A DNA stretch of 64,000 bases from Henricia sp. BOLD:AAB3569 (GCA_037783545.1 JBBELK010000517.1:1116001-1180000), one strand, 5' to 3'. Shown: positions 11,476 to 23,379, counted from the stretch's first letter. Program-made: numbers and translations. The notes: generated from the sequence alone by a model not told the origin.

Positions 11476-11680
11476 GTAGCCGAAAATCAAAATCTATTGG
11501 TCGACTCCAAAACTCATTTACTAATCAAAGTAGCATAGCTCACGTTATTGACCATATTTATGAAGGTGGGAATATCATATTTATATGCGGCTATCATTTG
11601 TATCGCAACTAAGGGTACGGTATTATAGATGTGTATATAGTACATGTAAATGTAATTAACCAGCTTAAACTATAAAGCTG

Positions 11681-12151
11681 GGGTGGATTGCAATATAATC
11701 GTCTTACGTCTGAGACACATCAACTGTGTTTATGACATCTTACCTCTGACACGTTGAAAAATGTCTTGCAATATCCAAAAGTTAGGATGTCTTTACTGTT
11801 GTGAGCAGCGTTTCCATCGCATTTGGTGTTTTTGCAAACCAGCTTGAATCGTAATTACCTTTCCGTGTCGGAATTGAGCAGGAAATTTTAGACAAAATGG
11901 CTCTACACTAAAACTCACTAAACCGTTTCCCTGTGCTTTTGCAATGGTACTTTGTCTGATAGCCATGATGTTTAGAGCCAATTACCATGGCAACCCACGT
12001 CACACTTCGGCTGTCTATTATGTGTCTTAAATTTTATGTGTCCTAGAACACAAGTTAGGACCCATATATTTTTATTGCAAGGCAAAATAATATGATATCT
12101 AAGTGATGTAAGAGTTAGGACGTCCTAACTTTCTTTATTGCAATCCACCCC
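11681..12151 (+). repeat. TIR element GGTGGATTGCAATA, copy 1
   Basis: GGTGGATTGCAATA at 11682 is inverted at the right end (TATTGCAATCCACC). Further inward, AGTTAGGA and CCTAACTT words also pair. A second copy, opposite in orientation and enlarged by an insertion, is at 55711-56934. No coding frame. Confidence 0.75.
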
Positions 12152-14535
12152 TGTATTGTATGTATTTATAATAGGCCAACTTGCAAGTACAACTAAGGGG
12201 CTGTTTTCAAAGTGACAAAATTGTTCATGATTATCAGCAGAAAACTTTGATAAATACACAACTCGACCTTTGAAAAATTACCTCTGATTGTGCTGGCATT
12301 TTGAATACCTAAATAAAATAAAAAGTACCCAAAATGACTTATCATAATTATTTGGAAATACTGGTGTATAAAGAGTTTATTTACAAATTATTTAATTTTT
12401 GTATATTTCTTTTAAAATTTTACTCACATTTAAATATTTTTATTTTTTATGATTTCTTTCCTAAAACTCATTTTATCTTAAAATTTGATTTTTGTTTGAC
12501 TGATCGTGTAAAAATTTGCCTTTTTTGCTAGATTTCTGGTGACAAATTGCATCAACTTGTCAATGAGGTTCATGCATTTAATATTTGCCAAATATATTTG
12601 ATTTGCTTGTAGAATTTGCATGTTATGTTTTACTAAGTATCTGGTGTAAATATAATGCATATGAGCTTCATGGCATGCTTTGGACAATGACTGTACAATG
12701 CTGAAAGTAATCTCATTGGCATAGCTCGGGGCGGTGCCGTAGGGTGGGGCAGGCGTATAAAACCCCAAAAATATTGAAACACCCCTCCCCACAGTAAGAA
12801 TCTCAAATGCACCACTGATATTTTAGTATTATGGACGTAGTATTCCATGTGTGTAGCACCTCAAACAATTGTCTTTGAACTCAAAGAAAGGGCAAGAAAT
12901 TCAAACATACATTTAGAGACTTTAAGGGGCCCCTTATTTAGGATTTTTATCAATGAAATCTATGCTTTAAAACCACTCTACTCAGTTAAAGTCATAACAA
13001 TCCTATTTGGAGCTTGCTTTGGGGGTTAAAACGAAGGTTTTTAGTTTTTATGCTAGTGAAAATATGCATATTCATGACCAAGGTCACGATGTCACAAGAG
13101 GCACAGACAGGAAAATAACATTTAACTGTGCACAAACGATTCCACTTTTTTCTCAATTTTCCTGAAACTTTTGTAATCCATGGCTGTTTGAGTTTGATTT
13201 ACATTTTGCCTGCTGTAAGCCATGATAAAACTAGGGGTAGAAACTGCAGCAATTTGCCACAAGTCCAACTTGAAGTCTTATGTTTTTTTCTTAACTTTTC
13301 CCTTCTGTCTTCCTTATGTGATGCACTCAAAACAGTGCCCTCTGTCTGTGATTTATTGCAATGAAATCTTCAAAGTTGCAAAAGGCCACCTTTTATTGAT
13401 TTTACATCCAAACGAACAATAGTATGTCTTGCTGAACAAGTAATCCGTCATTATGAAGCAAAGCTTAGGCACAAAGTTATTTAGGATGTCACGTACAGGT
13501 CCTTTAAGGGTCTGTAATGCTTTATGTAATATTCAAGTTGTTTGGTTTTAAACACATGTTCTTCAAGCATAGAAGTGTTACTCGATAAAAATTGATTGCA
13601 ATGCCATTCTCAATGAGCGTGGCATATGTCGAAAAATTCTTCAACTTCAAGAATGACAATTGCAGCGACACTGTGTAGTACGGACACCGCTATTTTGTCT
13701 GGAAACTGGGCAAAGAATGACGTTTTCGCGGACAACTCCTTTTGTGTACTCCTATAGCAATATATACGGGGTGTTTCAAAATAACGTCAAATATCTGTCA
13801 ACCAGAATTAAAGATTTTTTGTGACTTTAAATAACCATATCTCTACAGATTTACATCAAATCTTCTGAGAAGTGGCAATGTTTTGAGTATTTTTTATTAC
13901 GGTCATCACTTTTTTCATTTGTTTAAAATCAACAACTTGAATATGTGAACTGAGCATTACAAGTCCTCAAAGTCTTTGAATTGTATGTTTGAAATTCTTG
14001 AATTTTCCAGAAATAGCCACTACTGGCTACAGCACATAACTGGCTATGGTACTATAGCTCATTTTGTAACAGTAAAACACGTCTTTAAAATGGCACGCTT
14101 TTACCAGTCTGTTGACCGGCAGTATGATTAATTCGCATATGTAGAAGCTGTGCAAAGACTTAATATACCCATCACCGCAAATCAGGTGTACACTATTAAT
14201 AGCTTGGACCAAGTGTGCCATATTTATTCAATCCCCATCCCACTAGTGGTACATTGTAAACGTTTGTGATTATCCTGTATAGTAGACATACATGTACTTT
14301 AAATTTTATCCAAATACATTTTAAGATATATATTTTTCCCTGCGGGCTGTGGTATCATCTATATTCTTTCAGTGTTCCTACATGTAGTTGGATAGATTGT
14401 AGAGTGTTGAGCAATAAGGTTTATGAGTGGTAATCATAGCATATACTATTGTGTTGCCCTCTGTTGGGGAAACGTCAGAGGATTTGTAATGTCATTTTAA
14501 ATGGTTACAAACGACCCTTTTTGAAAGCTAACAAA
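12152..14535. other. no gene recognised
   Basis: AT-rich non-coding sequence. A mariner-like end motif GGGGTGTTTCAAAATAA occurs near 13769 without a visible partner. Confidence 0.5.
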
Positions 14536-15015
14536 AGGCGAGTTTCTATCGAGCATCTTGAATTTTACCGGTAAATCCAGGTAAATAGCAGGTAACTAAA
14601 AGTTTCTACTGAGCCGCTCTGTCCAGGAAAGAGCCAGCAAGCTTGTGGGCCTTCCATCACGCTTTCAGCGTGTTTCTATTGAAGATCCGGAATTTTTCCG
14701 GTAAACCCGTTTAACGGTAAATAGCGGGTAACGCGAAGTTTCTACTGAGCCGCTCTATCCGGACAATAGTGGAGATTGCTGGCCTTCGCTGTACATGCGT
14801 GAGTTTGCCGGATAAGGGTCACATGCAAGGGTCATGCACAGGCATTGGATCAGTCATTATGTGGTCACATGTTTGTATTTTCTCCCCTGTATGCACACTC
14901 GGGGTGGAACAATGCATGTTTCTAGTGGTGCTTACTGGAAAATAGCAGATAGGACCCGTTTGTACTTTTCCTCTTTTCCGGTATTATCCGGTAAATGGTT
15001 CTCAGTAGTCTGTAC
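14536..15015. repeat. locally duplicated CCGGTAAA-rich repeat
   Basis: A segment with TTTCTATCGAGCATC, TTACCGGTAAA and TTTCTACTGAGCCGCTCT at about 14540-14635 recurs as a diverged direct copy at about 14669-14763. A shorter related piece (TATCCGGTAAATGG) lies near 14984. Function unknown. Confidence 0.55.
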
Positions 15016-15174
15016 GTTTTAATTTTACGACAGATCCCCATGAGCGACTGGATTAACTATCACTGTATACCCTATATTTTTGTTGTCAATTTACAGACTA
15101 ACACGGCTGTTCTACTATTTTATAGCCATAGACCAAATAGTTGTACCATAACTGGTGTGTAATTTTGTGATGGA

Positions 15175-15295
15175 TGGAAGAAATAAAATGTACTCATCAG
15201 AATTTGAACCCAAGACACCGGACACTACCACTGTGCCTCATAACTCATCTGGTAGAGCATCTGCCCCGGTGTCTTGGGTTTGAGGACCATATTTC
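15175..15295. repeat. tRNA-like fragment inside a short inverted repeat
   Basis: CCCAAGACACCGG near 15208 is inverted as CCGGTGTCTTGGG near 15268. Between and across them lies an A-box-like ACTCATCTGGTAGAGC. It looks like a decayed tRNA-derived SINE. Confidence 0.4.
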
Positions 15296-16024
15296 TCATT
15301 CAGACGTACATGTACAGAAATCAGTATCGTAGTAAAGGCTTTCATGAGGCAAATAAAGGCCCTGCAAGTCCTCGCAACTCTGTGAATCTTTGTTTTTGTC
15401 AAGCCTCAAGTTTAGTGAACTAAAACAATCGCATTTATATGTTCCTTTGCTTTGACTTGCAATGGCCTCACGGAAGCTTCGACTACATAATTGATACGAA
15501 TACTACATGTACTATCATAAGACATGTTTTTTTTTTGTCAGACCTTCATAATAACTTAAACCGTAATCCACAGGAAGAGGAACTTTGCGGTTTGTCCTGT
15601 CCCACAGGGTCGGGCTTGCCCTACATGTATGCGCCCATAGTTGAGAATGTACTGATTTATAGTGCAGTTGTCATACGCATGTTTTGATTGCGACATCTGC
15701 AGGCAAGAGTTAATTAACCAAAGAAAAATACTGCAGATTTGTCAACACACAGACATGACAGACTAGTTTGAGTCAAAGGAAATTGAATATATTTCTCTGC
15801 TGGTTGTATATATATATTTCTTTTCTTCCATTATTAAACACTTTTTTGCATGGCAGCCATCTTATGAAGCAAGCGCTATAAAATTTGAATACATGAATAT
15901 ACATAAATTTAGCCAAAACTGAGGAGTGTTCTTTGCAGGCCACAATTTCATTGTGGTTAAGCAGAAAATACCATTTGGCAAATATTCGCTGGGTACCAGT
16001 CAAAAGTAACCCAGATGGCATCAG

Positions 16025-16239
16025 CCTGGGGGCCACTATCATCTGTTCATGGCGCTGTTTAGCAGCTGACTTTGTCCTATAGGGACACCATAACCCTAAG
16101 CACTGGTAAACACTCTAGGGATGCAACAATGCCTATTACCAAGCATGCTTTTAAGCACTCCGCAGCCGTAAGAAACGGCGGTAACGTTAGCACACGTTTT
16201 CAGCTTGCACTTAAGCAGCGCCATGAAATTGGCCCTCGT
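16025..16239. repeat. MITE, CCATGAAATTGGSCC family, copy 1
   Basis: The right end (AGCGCCATGAAATTGGCCC) pairs with a diverged left end (GGGGCCACTATCATCTGTTC). The better-preserved relative at 55212-55446 shows the same termini. A half copy is near 15940-15975. Confidence 0.6.
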
Positions 16240-17058
16240 TTTTAGAAAGCGCTATTTTGCTGTGCTAAACGGTTAATGATGAAATCAGATCTTGCTGTTG
16301 TATGTCTCAAACAACTGGAAATGATCTCAGCCCAAAGTGAATGTTATTGAAATTTAAACTTTAGTGAAATTTCTAATCTTCCAACTTTATTTTTTCGAAA
16401 TTGGCCCCTGGTTCCAAGTACAGAATATGGCAGGACTGAACAACCTCAAATGTGACTATTAACGAGCCATTCTTCCATTGTAAACAATTTCACAAAATGA
16501 ATGTATACAATTCAAATTTTTGATTTATTTACATGTGTGAATTGAAATAACTAAGGGCATTATTAAAGATGTATAATCCATATACAGGTATGTTAGTATT
16601 AAAGTATTTATTTTATAACCAATTAATAGAGGAATCAAAGTTTTGAAATGAGCACAATAGACTACATCAGTTGCCAAGGTAAATGGGTCTAAACATTCAC
16701 TGGTAATCTGAAATGTCCATTGCTAAAGTGCACGGAAACACTCCACTGGTTTTAGTGTAGAGACCCAGTAACCTTGGCAACACAAAGGGTGACGTTTTCA
16801 CTTAGTGCTCTATTTGAATGGGTGAAAAAATACAAACAATCAAGCTCTAAGTCTCACATTTGCCAATTTTGTACTCGCAATTTATTATTATCAATGTATT
16901 AGTATCAATGGTTACTTCAACAAGTCTTATATATTTATTTCCCTCTCACTGGAAGACTTCTATGGATATCTTAAAAAGTAGTTGAACTGTGATAATAAGA
17001 GCTCTGTTGATGCAACATTCTGCTTATAACAAGGAAAATCTTAGGTCCCAATACGTGC
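16240..17058. other. no gene recognised
   Basis: AT-rich stretch without recognisable exons or a clear repeat structure. Confidence 0.5.
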
Positions 17059-18050
17059 CTTTACAGTTCCCCCACAATTCACTGCGTGCAGTACATGGGG
17101 TAGTGCATGATGGGATGCAATTCTAGTACACCGCACAGAAGCGCTCAGTTTGATCGTGTACAAACGAATGGGATTTTGCAGGGGAGTGCAGCTCTCGACC
17201 GCTTCAAACTCGTAAAACGTGGCAAATTTATATTTTTGACACAAAATATTAAGCTCAGATACAACCTGCTGTATGTTTTGAGATTATATCGGCGTCTAGG
17301 GGTAAAATACCGACTTGATTTGCCATGAGGTAGAGCGGTACGATGAGCGTGCATGCCACAAGAGCACGTGTGGTCTAGTGGGTATACAGCCGTGCTCGTG
17401 ATCGAAGGGTTATGGGTTCGAGCCCCACTTGTGCCAACATGTTTGTGTCCGTGGGCAAGACACCTAATCTCAATTGCCTCGTCAACCCAAGCGATATTTG
17501 AGGAGCTGTTAGTGAAATGCCACAATCTAAGTGCTGATAGGATTGTGCGCCTTGGCCAGGTAGCCACCTAGTTAAAGCGAAATGGTTCTGGTGATTTCCT
17601 GATGGCAGCGATAATGTTAATGGAAACAGCGCTAGGAGTACCCTAGGGTAGACATGTACGGTTACAAGTGTCCACCATTACATTACAATGAGTGCGTGGG
17701 TGTCATTGTCGGTACACTCATTGTGGCATGCACGCTCATCGTACCGCGCGACCTCGTGACAAATCAAGTCAGTATTTTTCACCCCTAGACGCCGATATAA
17801 TCTCAAAACAGATGTACATGTACATGCACAGTAGGTTTAATCTGTATCCGAGCTCTATAACAATTTGTGTCAAAAACACAAATTCGCCACGTTTTACGAG
17901 TTTGAAGCGGTCGAGAGCTGCACTCCCCTGCGAAATCCTATTTGTTTGTACACGATCAAACTTAGCGCTTCTGTGCGGTGTATATAATTGCATCCTATCA
18001 TGCACTACCCCATGTACCGCGCGCAGTGAGTTGTGGGGAACCGTAAAGTC
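17059..18050. repeat. 1 kb foldback with a SINE at its apex
   Basis: The arms of about 300 bp (17059-17361 and 17721-18050) pair through CGCTTCAAACTCGTAAAACG, TATATCGGCGTCTAGGGG and GAGCGTGCATGCCACAA. The central loop is mostly a SINE of family C. Two long open frames (one plus, one minus) across the arms are mirror images of each other and not genes. Confidence 0.8.
17362..17650 (+). repeat. SINE family C, copy 1
   Basis: The tRNA-like head 17364-17436 (GCACGTG...CTTGTGC acceptor, GGTCTAGTGG A box, GGGTTCGAGCC B box) is followed by the tail TTTGTGTCC, GGGCAAGACA, ATTGCCTCGT and GCCACAATCTAA. Copy 2 at 52573-52868 matches along its full length. Confidence 0.7.
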
Positions 18051-18869
18051 ACTTATTCATTACTCTTTGCATTCCTGTTATAACATGTCCCAAGGATCTT
18101 TTAACATGGTGCAAATTAAAAGTGATTTTTCAAGTGGTCAGAAGGGATACACTTTGAAAAAACAAGCCTCCATGTGCTGGTACTTAACTTTTATAACAAT
18201 TCTATGCTGGCAATATTTTGGAGAAATAAGCAAAATAAGTTGTCTCTTCCTTTAACAGTGCCGTTATTATCGAGGTTCAACTGTATTATTAACACATGGC
18301 AGTAATCATTGTAAAGAACTTGCATAGCTAAAAACAATTTAGAAGAGAGACATTGCCGAGGCAACTACCGATAACCAATTCATTTCAGCTCTCCATGGTA
18401 AAGTCAGTATTGCAGTAAAACTTCATTTTTTTTTATGTCCAAATGCTCCATCTGCTGGTTAAAAATCTCCAATGGAATCCATAAATTGTCTATTGTGTAA
18501 AGGCTACTTTTGCAATGCATAAATGCCACACATCTTTAATACAAATGAAGGTTTGTGATTGCTGTGTATTGGGGCTTCCCAAAGATGTATCTTTCAGTAT
18601 TAAGAATAAAAGCTGGTTGTATGAAGGGAAACAGTTTGTACTTGCGTAAATTTGTGCAACACATATTTTTGTAATTGACCGTGACATACCAGCCCCATGA
18701 TTACCCATGGGTGCATTCACACTGAGCTATTTTCAAGCGTTCTGCATGTAAATTTGACAAGCAATGCTTTAGGAAAACTCGGCACAGAGAGACTTGAGTG
18801 AAACAACCCACTTACAACCACAAAATCAACTTGGGCAGCAGGGGTTTTGGTGATACTGTGATTTTCACT
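18051..18869. other. no gene recognised
   Basis: AT-rich stretch; nothing recognised. Confidence 0.5.
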
Positions 18870-19112
18870 GCGTCGGTTCAGTTTTCACTGGGTTCGATAC
18901 CCGGCAGTGGTAGCTGTGCTCTTCAGCAAGGCACTTAAACACACTTGCTCCATCCTTCGGAAGGGATGTAAAGCCGTTGGTCCAGTGTGTTGTGTACCGC
19001 ACTTAAAAGATCCCAGTGCACTCTTTCGTGAAGAGTAAGGGGATTCCCTGGTGTCTTTGGCCGTGGGCTGCCAATGGTACCACCCACCTATGTATCTCGA
19101 TGTTTAGGTGGA
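18870..19112 (+). repeat. SINE family D, copy 1
   Basis: A B-box-like GGGTTCGATACCC is followed by AGCAAGGCACTTAA, CTTGCTCCATCCTTCGG, GTAAAGCCGTTGGTCC and AAGGGGATTCCCTGGTGTC. The same blocks in the same order occur at 35808-36075. This tail type is widespread in tRNA-derived SINEs of marine invertebrates. Confidence 0.7.
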
Positions 19113-19213
19113 AAACACTAGCTTCATAAATAAAAACCGACAAATGTGCAGCGCACATGAACATACTCATGCCATATTTTCTTGAGGCTCTACATGTCAA
19201 ATTTTAGATTGTT

Positions 19214-19298
19214 CCCGATCCCTATAGATTGGTTCGCTTATTGCGAAAATATAGGGATCGGTAAAGGGCAGCCATGACGGGCAGAATTCTGCCCGTCA
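19214..19298. repeat. two adjacent hairpins
   Basis: CCGATCCCTATA at about 19218 pairs with TATAGGGATCGG ending about 19261. Immediately after, 19275-19298 is a perfect 24-bp palindrome centred on GGGCAGAATTCTGCCC. An (ATT)n run follows. Confidence 0.6.
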
Positions 19299-19855
19299 CG
19301 TGGTTATTATTATTATTAATATATTGTGCGCAGATTTTGCATTGACTTTTGTAACTTGGCCGTGCGTGTCGAACATATCCAATTATGTAAATAAAGTACA
19401 TTGCCTAAAGCAAAGGGCTTGGTTAATTTTTAAATATAAAAACCACAATGTGCACGCGCAAAGACGACCAATTACAGATCAAGATGAAGCGCCCTTTACC
19501 TGTCCTTATATTCTCCTGTGTGGAATATGTGGACGGGAACCAGTCTAGTCAAATTTATGCGCATATTGCCTGGAAAAGGCTCAATGTGAATCTAGCCTTG
19601 TGTAAAAAAAAATTTTCTTCTTGGGTGCAGCTTTATGAATACCGGTAAAACAAAGCACGATGGTAGCTATATTGCTTGGATCTTATGCCAGAAAAGGTAC
19701 GTGTACACGTATGGTCCATGAAACTTGACTACAAATTCAGCAAGTTGAATACATGTAACTGGAGAATGTGTGCAATGCTTTGCACAAAATGACATGGTTC
19801 CGAGAAACAATAGAGAATTACAGAATAGATCGTATTAAATAGCTGTAGAAACAAC

Positions 19856-19996
19856 TTAAAGGCACAGGCTCGTCAGCAATGCGCACGCGCCAAATTCGTG
19901 CCACGAAATACGCAGTTTTATAGCAAATGTATGGAGCTGCGTATTTCGTGGCACGAATTTGGCGTGCGCGCATTGCTGACGAGCCTGTGCCTTTAA
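19856..19996. repeat. 141-bp near-perfect palindromic MITE with TTAA ends, copy 1
   Basis: It begins TTAAAGGCACAGGCTCG and ends with the complement. The arms continue through CAATGCGCACGCGCCAAATT and CGTGCCACGAAATACGCAG, leaving a loop of about 15-20 bases. Related copies are at 51226-51356 and, more diverged, 25903-25998. Confidence 0.8.
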
Positions 19997-20037
19997 TAAT
20001 TAAATTGGTCAACAATGTGCACAAATGATTCGAACCG

Positions 20038-20445
20038 GCCATTTAACAGCGGCTAGCTCGGTGGTCAAGGGGTTAAGACGTCTGCCTTGTTTGCAGGAGG
20101 TCGTGGGTTCGAGTCCCACCCGAGCATGCTATGAAGTTTTTCATAGTGTCTCGGGAAAGCACTGAGTATACAGTGTTAAAATTAAGTTTCCCCGACGCAA
20201 GCTAAATAAATTTCTGATTAATTGCGATCACCATTGCAAAATGATTCGAACCGGCTAGCTTGGTGGTCGAGTGGTTAAGACGTCTGCCTTGTTTGCAGGA
20301 GGTCGTTGGTTCGAGTCCCACCCGAGCACGCTATGAAGTTTTTCATAGTGTCTTGGGAAAGCTCCAAGTATACAGTGTTCAGATTACGTCGGGTAAGGGC
20401 AAAACAAACCTTAATTAACATTCAAGTTTCACCAACGCAAGCTAA
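20038..20445 (+). repeat. two tandem SINE family B copies
   Basis: tRNA-like units at 20056-20126 and 20258-20328 (GCTCGGTGGTC start, loop CTTGTTT giving TGT, GGTTCGAGTCC B box, CCGAGC acceptor strand) are each followed by GCTATGAAGTTTTTCATAGT and AGTATACAGTGTT. A third, headless copy is at 52405-52562. The shared flank ATGATTCGAACCGGC before both heads suggests tandem duplication of about 200 bp. The fold is good enough to score as tRNA-Thr, but the shared tail argues for a SINE. Confidence 0.7.
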
Positions 20446-20691
20446 ATCATTTTCTGAATGTAAGCACAAAATGCGCAACCATGCGTTCCCTCACGGAACA
20501 AAAAAACTGCCCTACAAGATAGCAGCTATTCGATACGATCCTCAAAAACGACATTGTGCATGTTCTACTGCCCATCCGTTCTTCACTTTATAAAACAATC
20601 CTTTGAAACCACGAAGTCTACCAAATGCAACTCGGACCGAGAGTTATGGGATTTTCTGCATGTACTGGAAGTAAAAGTTCAAATGTTACAA

Positions 20692-21297
20692 TCAGTTGTC
20701 CTTGTAATAAACCCGCGGATTGGAATACGCAAAAGCTCTTAGAAACACCACGTTGGCAAAAGCTAGCAGATAGTGAAACCAGTCTACACACAGGATGCCA
20801 CCTAAATCGCCGGTAATCCCAACAGCTCCCGCTGCTGCGTATAAAACGGCTGCAAAAATCCCAAACGGATTAGCATGGAGTATGCTGAATATCGCTACAG
20901 ACACGACAGCACCCGTGGACACCATGGACACTAATAGTTGTTCTGTAGCAGAAGTAAAGATGACTGCTCCCTTGGATAAAAATACGAGCGCGAGGGCACT
21001 GCCCACGTGAACAGCCGACAATACGGAGTTATCGTATCGTCTGTGGAATCCACTGGCTATAAGCGACATTCCTACGACAGTGGCTAGCCAAGCCATTGTC
21101 TGGTGCCAATAGAGAACGGTCGGTGATGGCGACGAGAGACTAAAGCGGTATGTACCGCAACTTGCAGCTAGACCCATCAGGGCGAACCCGGCCGAGGCAA
21201 TAAGGTTTGAGGGAAGCAGAAATGTGGCAGTTCCAAAGGACGTGATTGCCAGAATCAGGTCGGATATAGCGGTGCTTATTTGCTGCATGCTGGACAT
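20692..21297 (-). CDS. TMEM276: TMEM276-like multi-pass membrane protein
   Basis: A single-exon frame of 201 codons on the minus strand, with ATG at 21297 and an in-frame stop a few codons upstream. The product is strongly hydrophobic with about six membrane spans and short loops; there is no signal sequence or catalytic motif. It resembles vertebrate TMEM276 in length and layout: an N-terminal TAISDLILAITSFGTA segment, central spans, a FSILHANPFGIFAAVLYAAAG pair and a C-terminal FLRAFAYS tail corresponding to YCRALHTQ. Sequence identity is modest, so the call leans partly on linkage to ZFTRAF1, its neighbour in human. Function of the family is unknown. It is transcribed away from PIEZO, whose first exon begins about 2.1 kb away. 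Confidence 0.62.
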   Translation of the reverse strand: MSSMQQISTAISDLILAITSFGTATFLLPSNLIASAGFALMGLAASCGTYRFSLSSPSPTVLYWHQTMAWLATVVGMSLIASGFHRRYDNSVLSAVHVGSALALVFLSKGAVIFTSATEQLLVSMVSTGAVVSVAIFSILHANPFGIFAAVLYAAAGAVGITGDLGGILCVDWFHYLLAFANVVFLRAFAYSNPRVYYKDN

Positions 21298-21644
21298 GTT
21301 GTAAATGCCGTTTGCTGGTGATAAACTGGCGACCTACAAGTACAAAACAATGGCACACAATAAGAACATGAATATATCAAAGAATGTACAATTAAAGCCA
21401 TCTCATTGTATGACGTCACTGCAGTACAATGAGATGACCACAAGAGGGGGCGCTATCTTTGCACTGGTTGGTTTAAAATTAATCAGGCTGTTGAATTCCA
21501 ACATTGGTGCAGTTTGCTGGAGAAATTTAATGAACAATTACATTGAACTAGTTTTTTCCTATTTAGAATCATCATCGGAAAAAGTATTGCATGAACACTT
21601 GACAACTCGTACCCAGGACAACTCATACCCCTTTTGTTGTTATT

Positions 21645-21875
21645 ATTTTGTTTTTTTTAATGTCCTGCGAAACGTCCCCCAAAGACTCAGCAAAGGTTCC
21701 AGCAAACATCGCGGCAAAAGTCAGTAAAGTCGCAACAGAAATTTTCAACAAAGTCCTGGCAAAATTGCGGCTTAAATCGAGTCAAAAGTTTGTAAAAGTG
21801 CCGGCAAAAGTGGCACCAAAACTCGCGCCAAACGTCTTAGCAAATGTCCCAGCAAACATCCCGGCAAATTCCTGA
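21645..21875. repeat. degenerate AAAGTCCCAGC-type minisatellite
   Basis: Roughly 12-bp units around GTCCCAGCAAA/GTGCCGGCAAAA repeat imperfectly. They leave a frame rich in AKVPAN-like peptides (21648-21875). The frame has no homology and reflects the repeat. An ACCCAGGACAACTC unit just before it is inverted at 22426-22522. Confidence 0.5.
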
Positions 21876-21885
21876 TATTAAGGTC

Positions 21886-22291
21886 GGTATTTTTTTCATA
21901 TACATTGAACACGGATTTGGGTAAATTTATATAGTGGAATCGATAGCTTATTCAATTCTAAGATATACTTCCCACTGACACTTCCGTCGCAAATGTTGCA
22001 TTTCTGAGATAAATAAATGATAAAATTACTGCATAAAGTAATGCACAAAATGATGCGGCGAGCGGTCTGTGCGTAAGCGCGACAACAGAGGGCGCTGCGC
22101 GCGCGCGTGAATGGTTATCTTGTGCACTAACTGAAGGCAATTTTTGAAGAGGAAAACGTGATTTTTCTACAGAAAAGCAACATTTGCGACAAAAGTGCAA
22201 GTGGGAAGTATATCTTAAAATTACATTATCTGTTGATTCCAGGAGGTAATTTTCTTTAAAATCTCTGTTCAATGTATACGAAAAAAATACC
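21886..22291. repeat. hAT-like foldback, family J, copy 1, with perfect 8-bp duplication
   Basis: The left end GGTATTTTTTTCATATACAT pairs with the right end at 22291. Inward, AGATATACTTCCCACT and GTCGCAAATGTTGC also pair. TTAAGGTC flanks both sides exactly (21878-21885 and 22292-22299). At 406 bp without coding it is a non-autonomous hAT-type element. Confidence 0.82.
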
Positions 22292-22425
22292 TTAAGGTCC
22301 TGCAAACTCCACGGTAGAAGTGTCGTTCCAAGTAGGGACAACAGTGCCAGAAAGTCTATGCAAATAAAAAAGTTAGTAAAACGGTTTCATATAAAGTGGT
22401 GCGCACATATATACATGATGGAAAG

Positions 22426-22522
22426 AGTTCGAGTTGTCCCGGGTACGAGTTGACCAGGGTGTCTTTTTTGGGGTTTGACTTGTCACAGGTTCGAATTGTC
22501 CTGGGTGCGAGTTGTCCCGTTT
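22426..22522. repeat. short GAGTTGTCCYGGGT tandem repeat
   Basis: About five diverged 20-22 bp units (GAGTTGTCCCGGGTACGAG and variants). The inverse motif is at 21600-21635, so the two may be the ends of one larger element that contains the family J copy. Confidence 0.5.
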
Positions 22523-22800
22523 CCATATTGGGAACCATACACCCTCGCCACTAATTCTTCATCATAATATAACATGAATGATAATAATATGACATGATAA
22601 GAGTAAATATGGTGAGGAAACATGAATTTGCAGTGAGAAAAGTTTTCCTTTGAAAACACTTGACTTATAATTTGTATGTCATGCTCCATAAACTTTAATG
22701 TGCATGGAGTCTCAACTGGCGAGGGTGTATGGTACGGTAGTTTTCCGATGTTCACCGGGGGACTGTGCTGCAAGCTCAAGCAACCAGCAGCCCTAGCCTA

Positions 22801-22848
22801 GCCCCGCGATCGCGAGCAGTGCTTGAATTGAAGCACTGCTCGCGGGGC
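22801..22848. repeat. 14-bp perfect hairpin upstream of PIEZO
   Basis: CGCGAGCAGTGCTT (22811-22824), loop GAATTG, then AAGCACTGCTCGCG (22831-22844). GCCCCGCG and CGCGGGGC around it can pair too. It lies about 0.6 kb before the PIEZO ATG in the spacer between divergent genes. Confidence 0.6.
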
Positions 22849-23379
22849 TGGTCAGACGGTGAAGAGAGACCGTACCGGCGCGGCGAACGAAAAATGCAGC
22901 AGGGGTAGTCGGACTAGTTTCGAAAATCGTTAATAATAATATCAAGAGGCCCTCTCACGATTTTCCCTCCTCACTTACTGTTGTTCAATCACTCAATGTT
23001 TTTTTTAAAATGCATTTACAAATCTTGCGCTGGAGCTAGCTGGATCCGGATATATGCGAGCGAAAATCGGCATAAATTCCAAATAAACAGCGCCCTCTTT
23101 CCTACTGGCCGCACCTTTCGTACATGCCTTGCATGCATCAAGGCCAAGCCATGCGCCAGGGGCCCGGGCATACGGCATGCATGGCATGGCATGCTGTTGT
23201 GTTGTAACAAAAGGCATGAAAGACGCGGGCAGGGATTGCGTCGTTTTGTTCTTTTTCTGCCATCTGCACTTTGCAAACGGACGACTGCAAAGATAACGTA
23301 ATTACATGAACTACCTGTCTCCATCAGTTATCTCTGTGCACTACCAGCCTCTAGCGTGGGGAGATTTTTGGTCCTGAGA

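Noticed and set aside
17145-18255. 140-codon and 187-codon frames on opposite strands
   Set aside because: They mirror each other because they lie in the two arms of a foldback and the enclosed SINE.
20056-20126. Functional tRNA-Thr(TGT) gene
   Set aside because: Two tandem copies and a third fragment share the same non-tRNA tail, marking a SINE family.
21648-21875. Lys/Ala/Pro-rich 75-codon small protein
   Set aside because: The AKVPAN-like pattern follows from a degenerate 12-bp repeat; there is no homology or conserved start.
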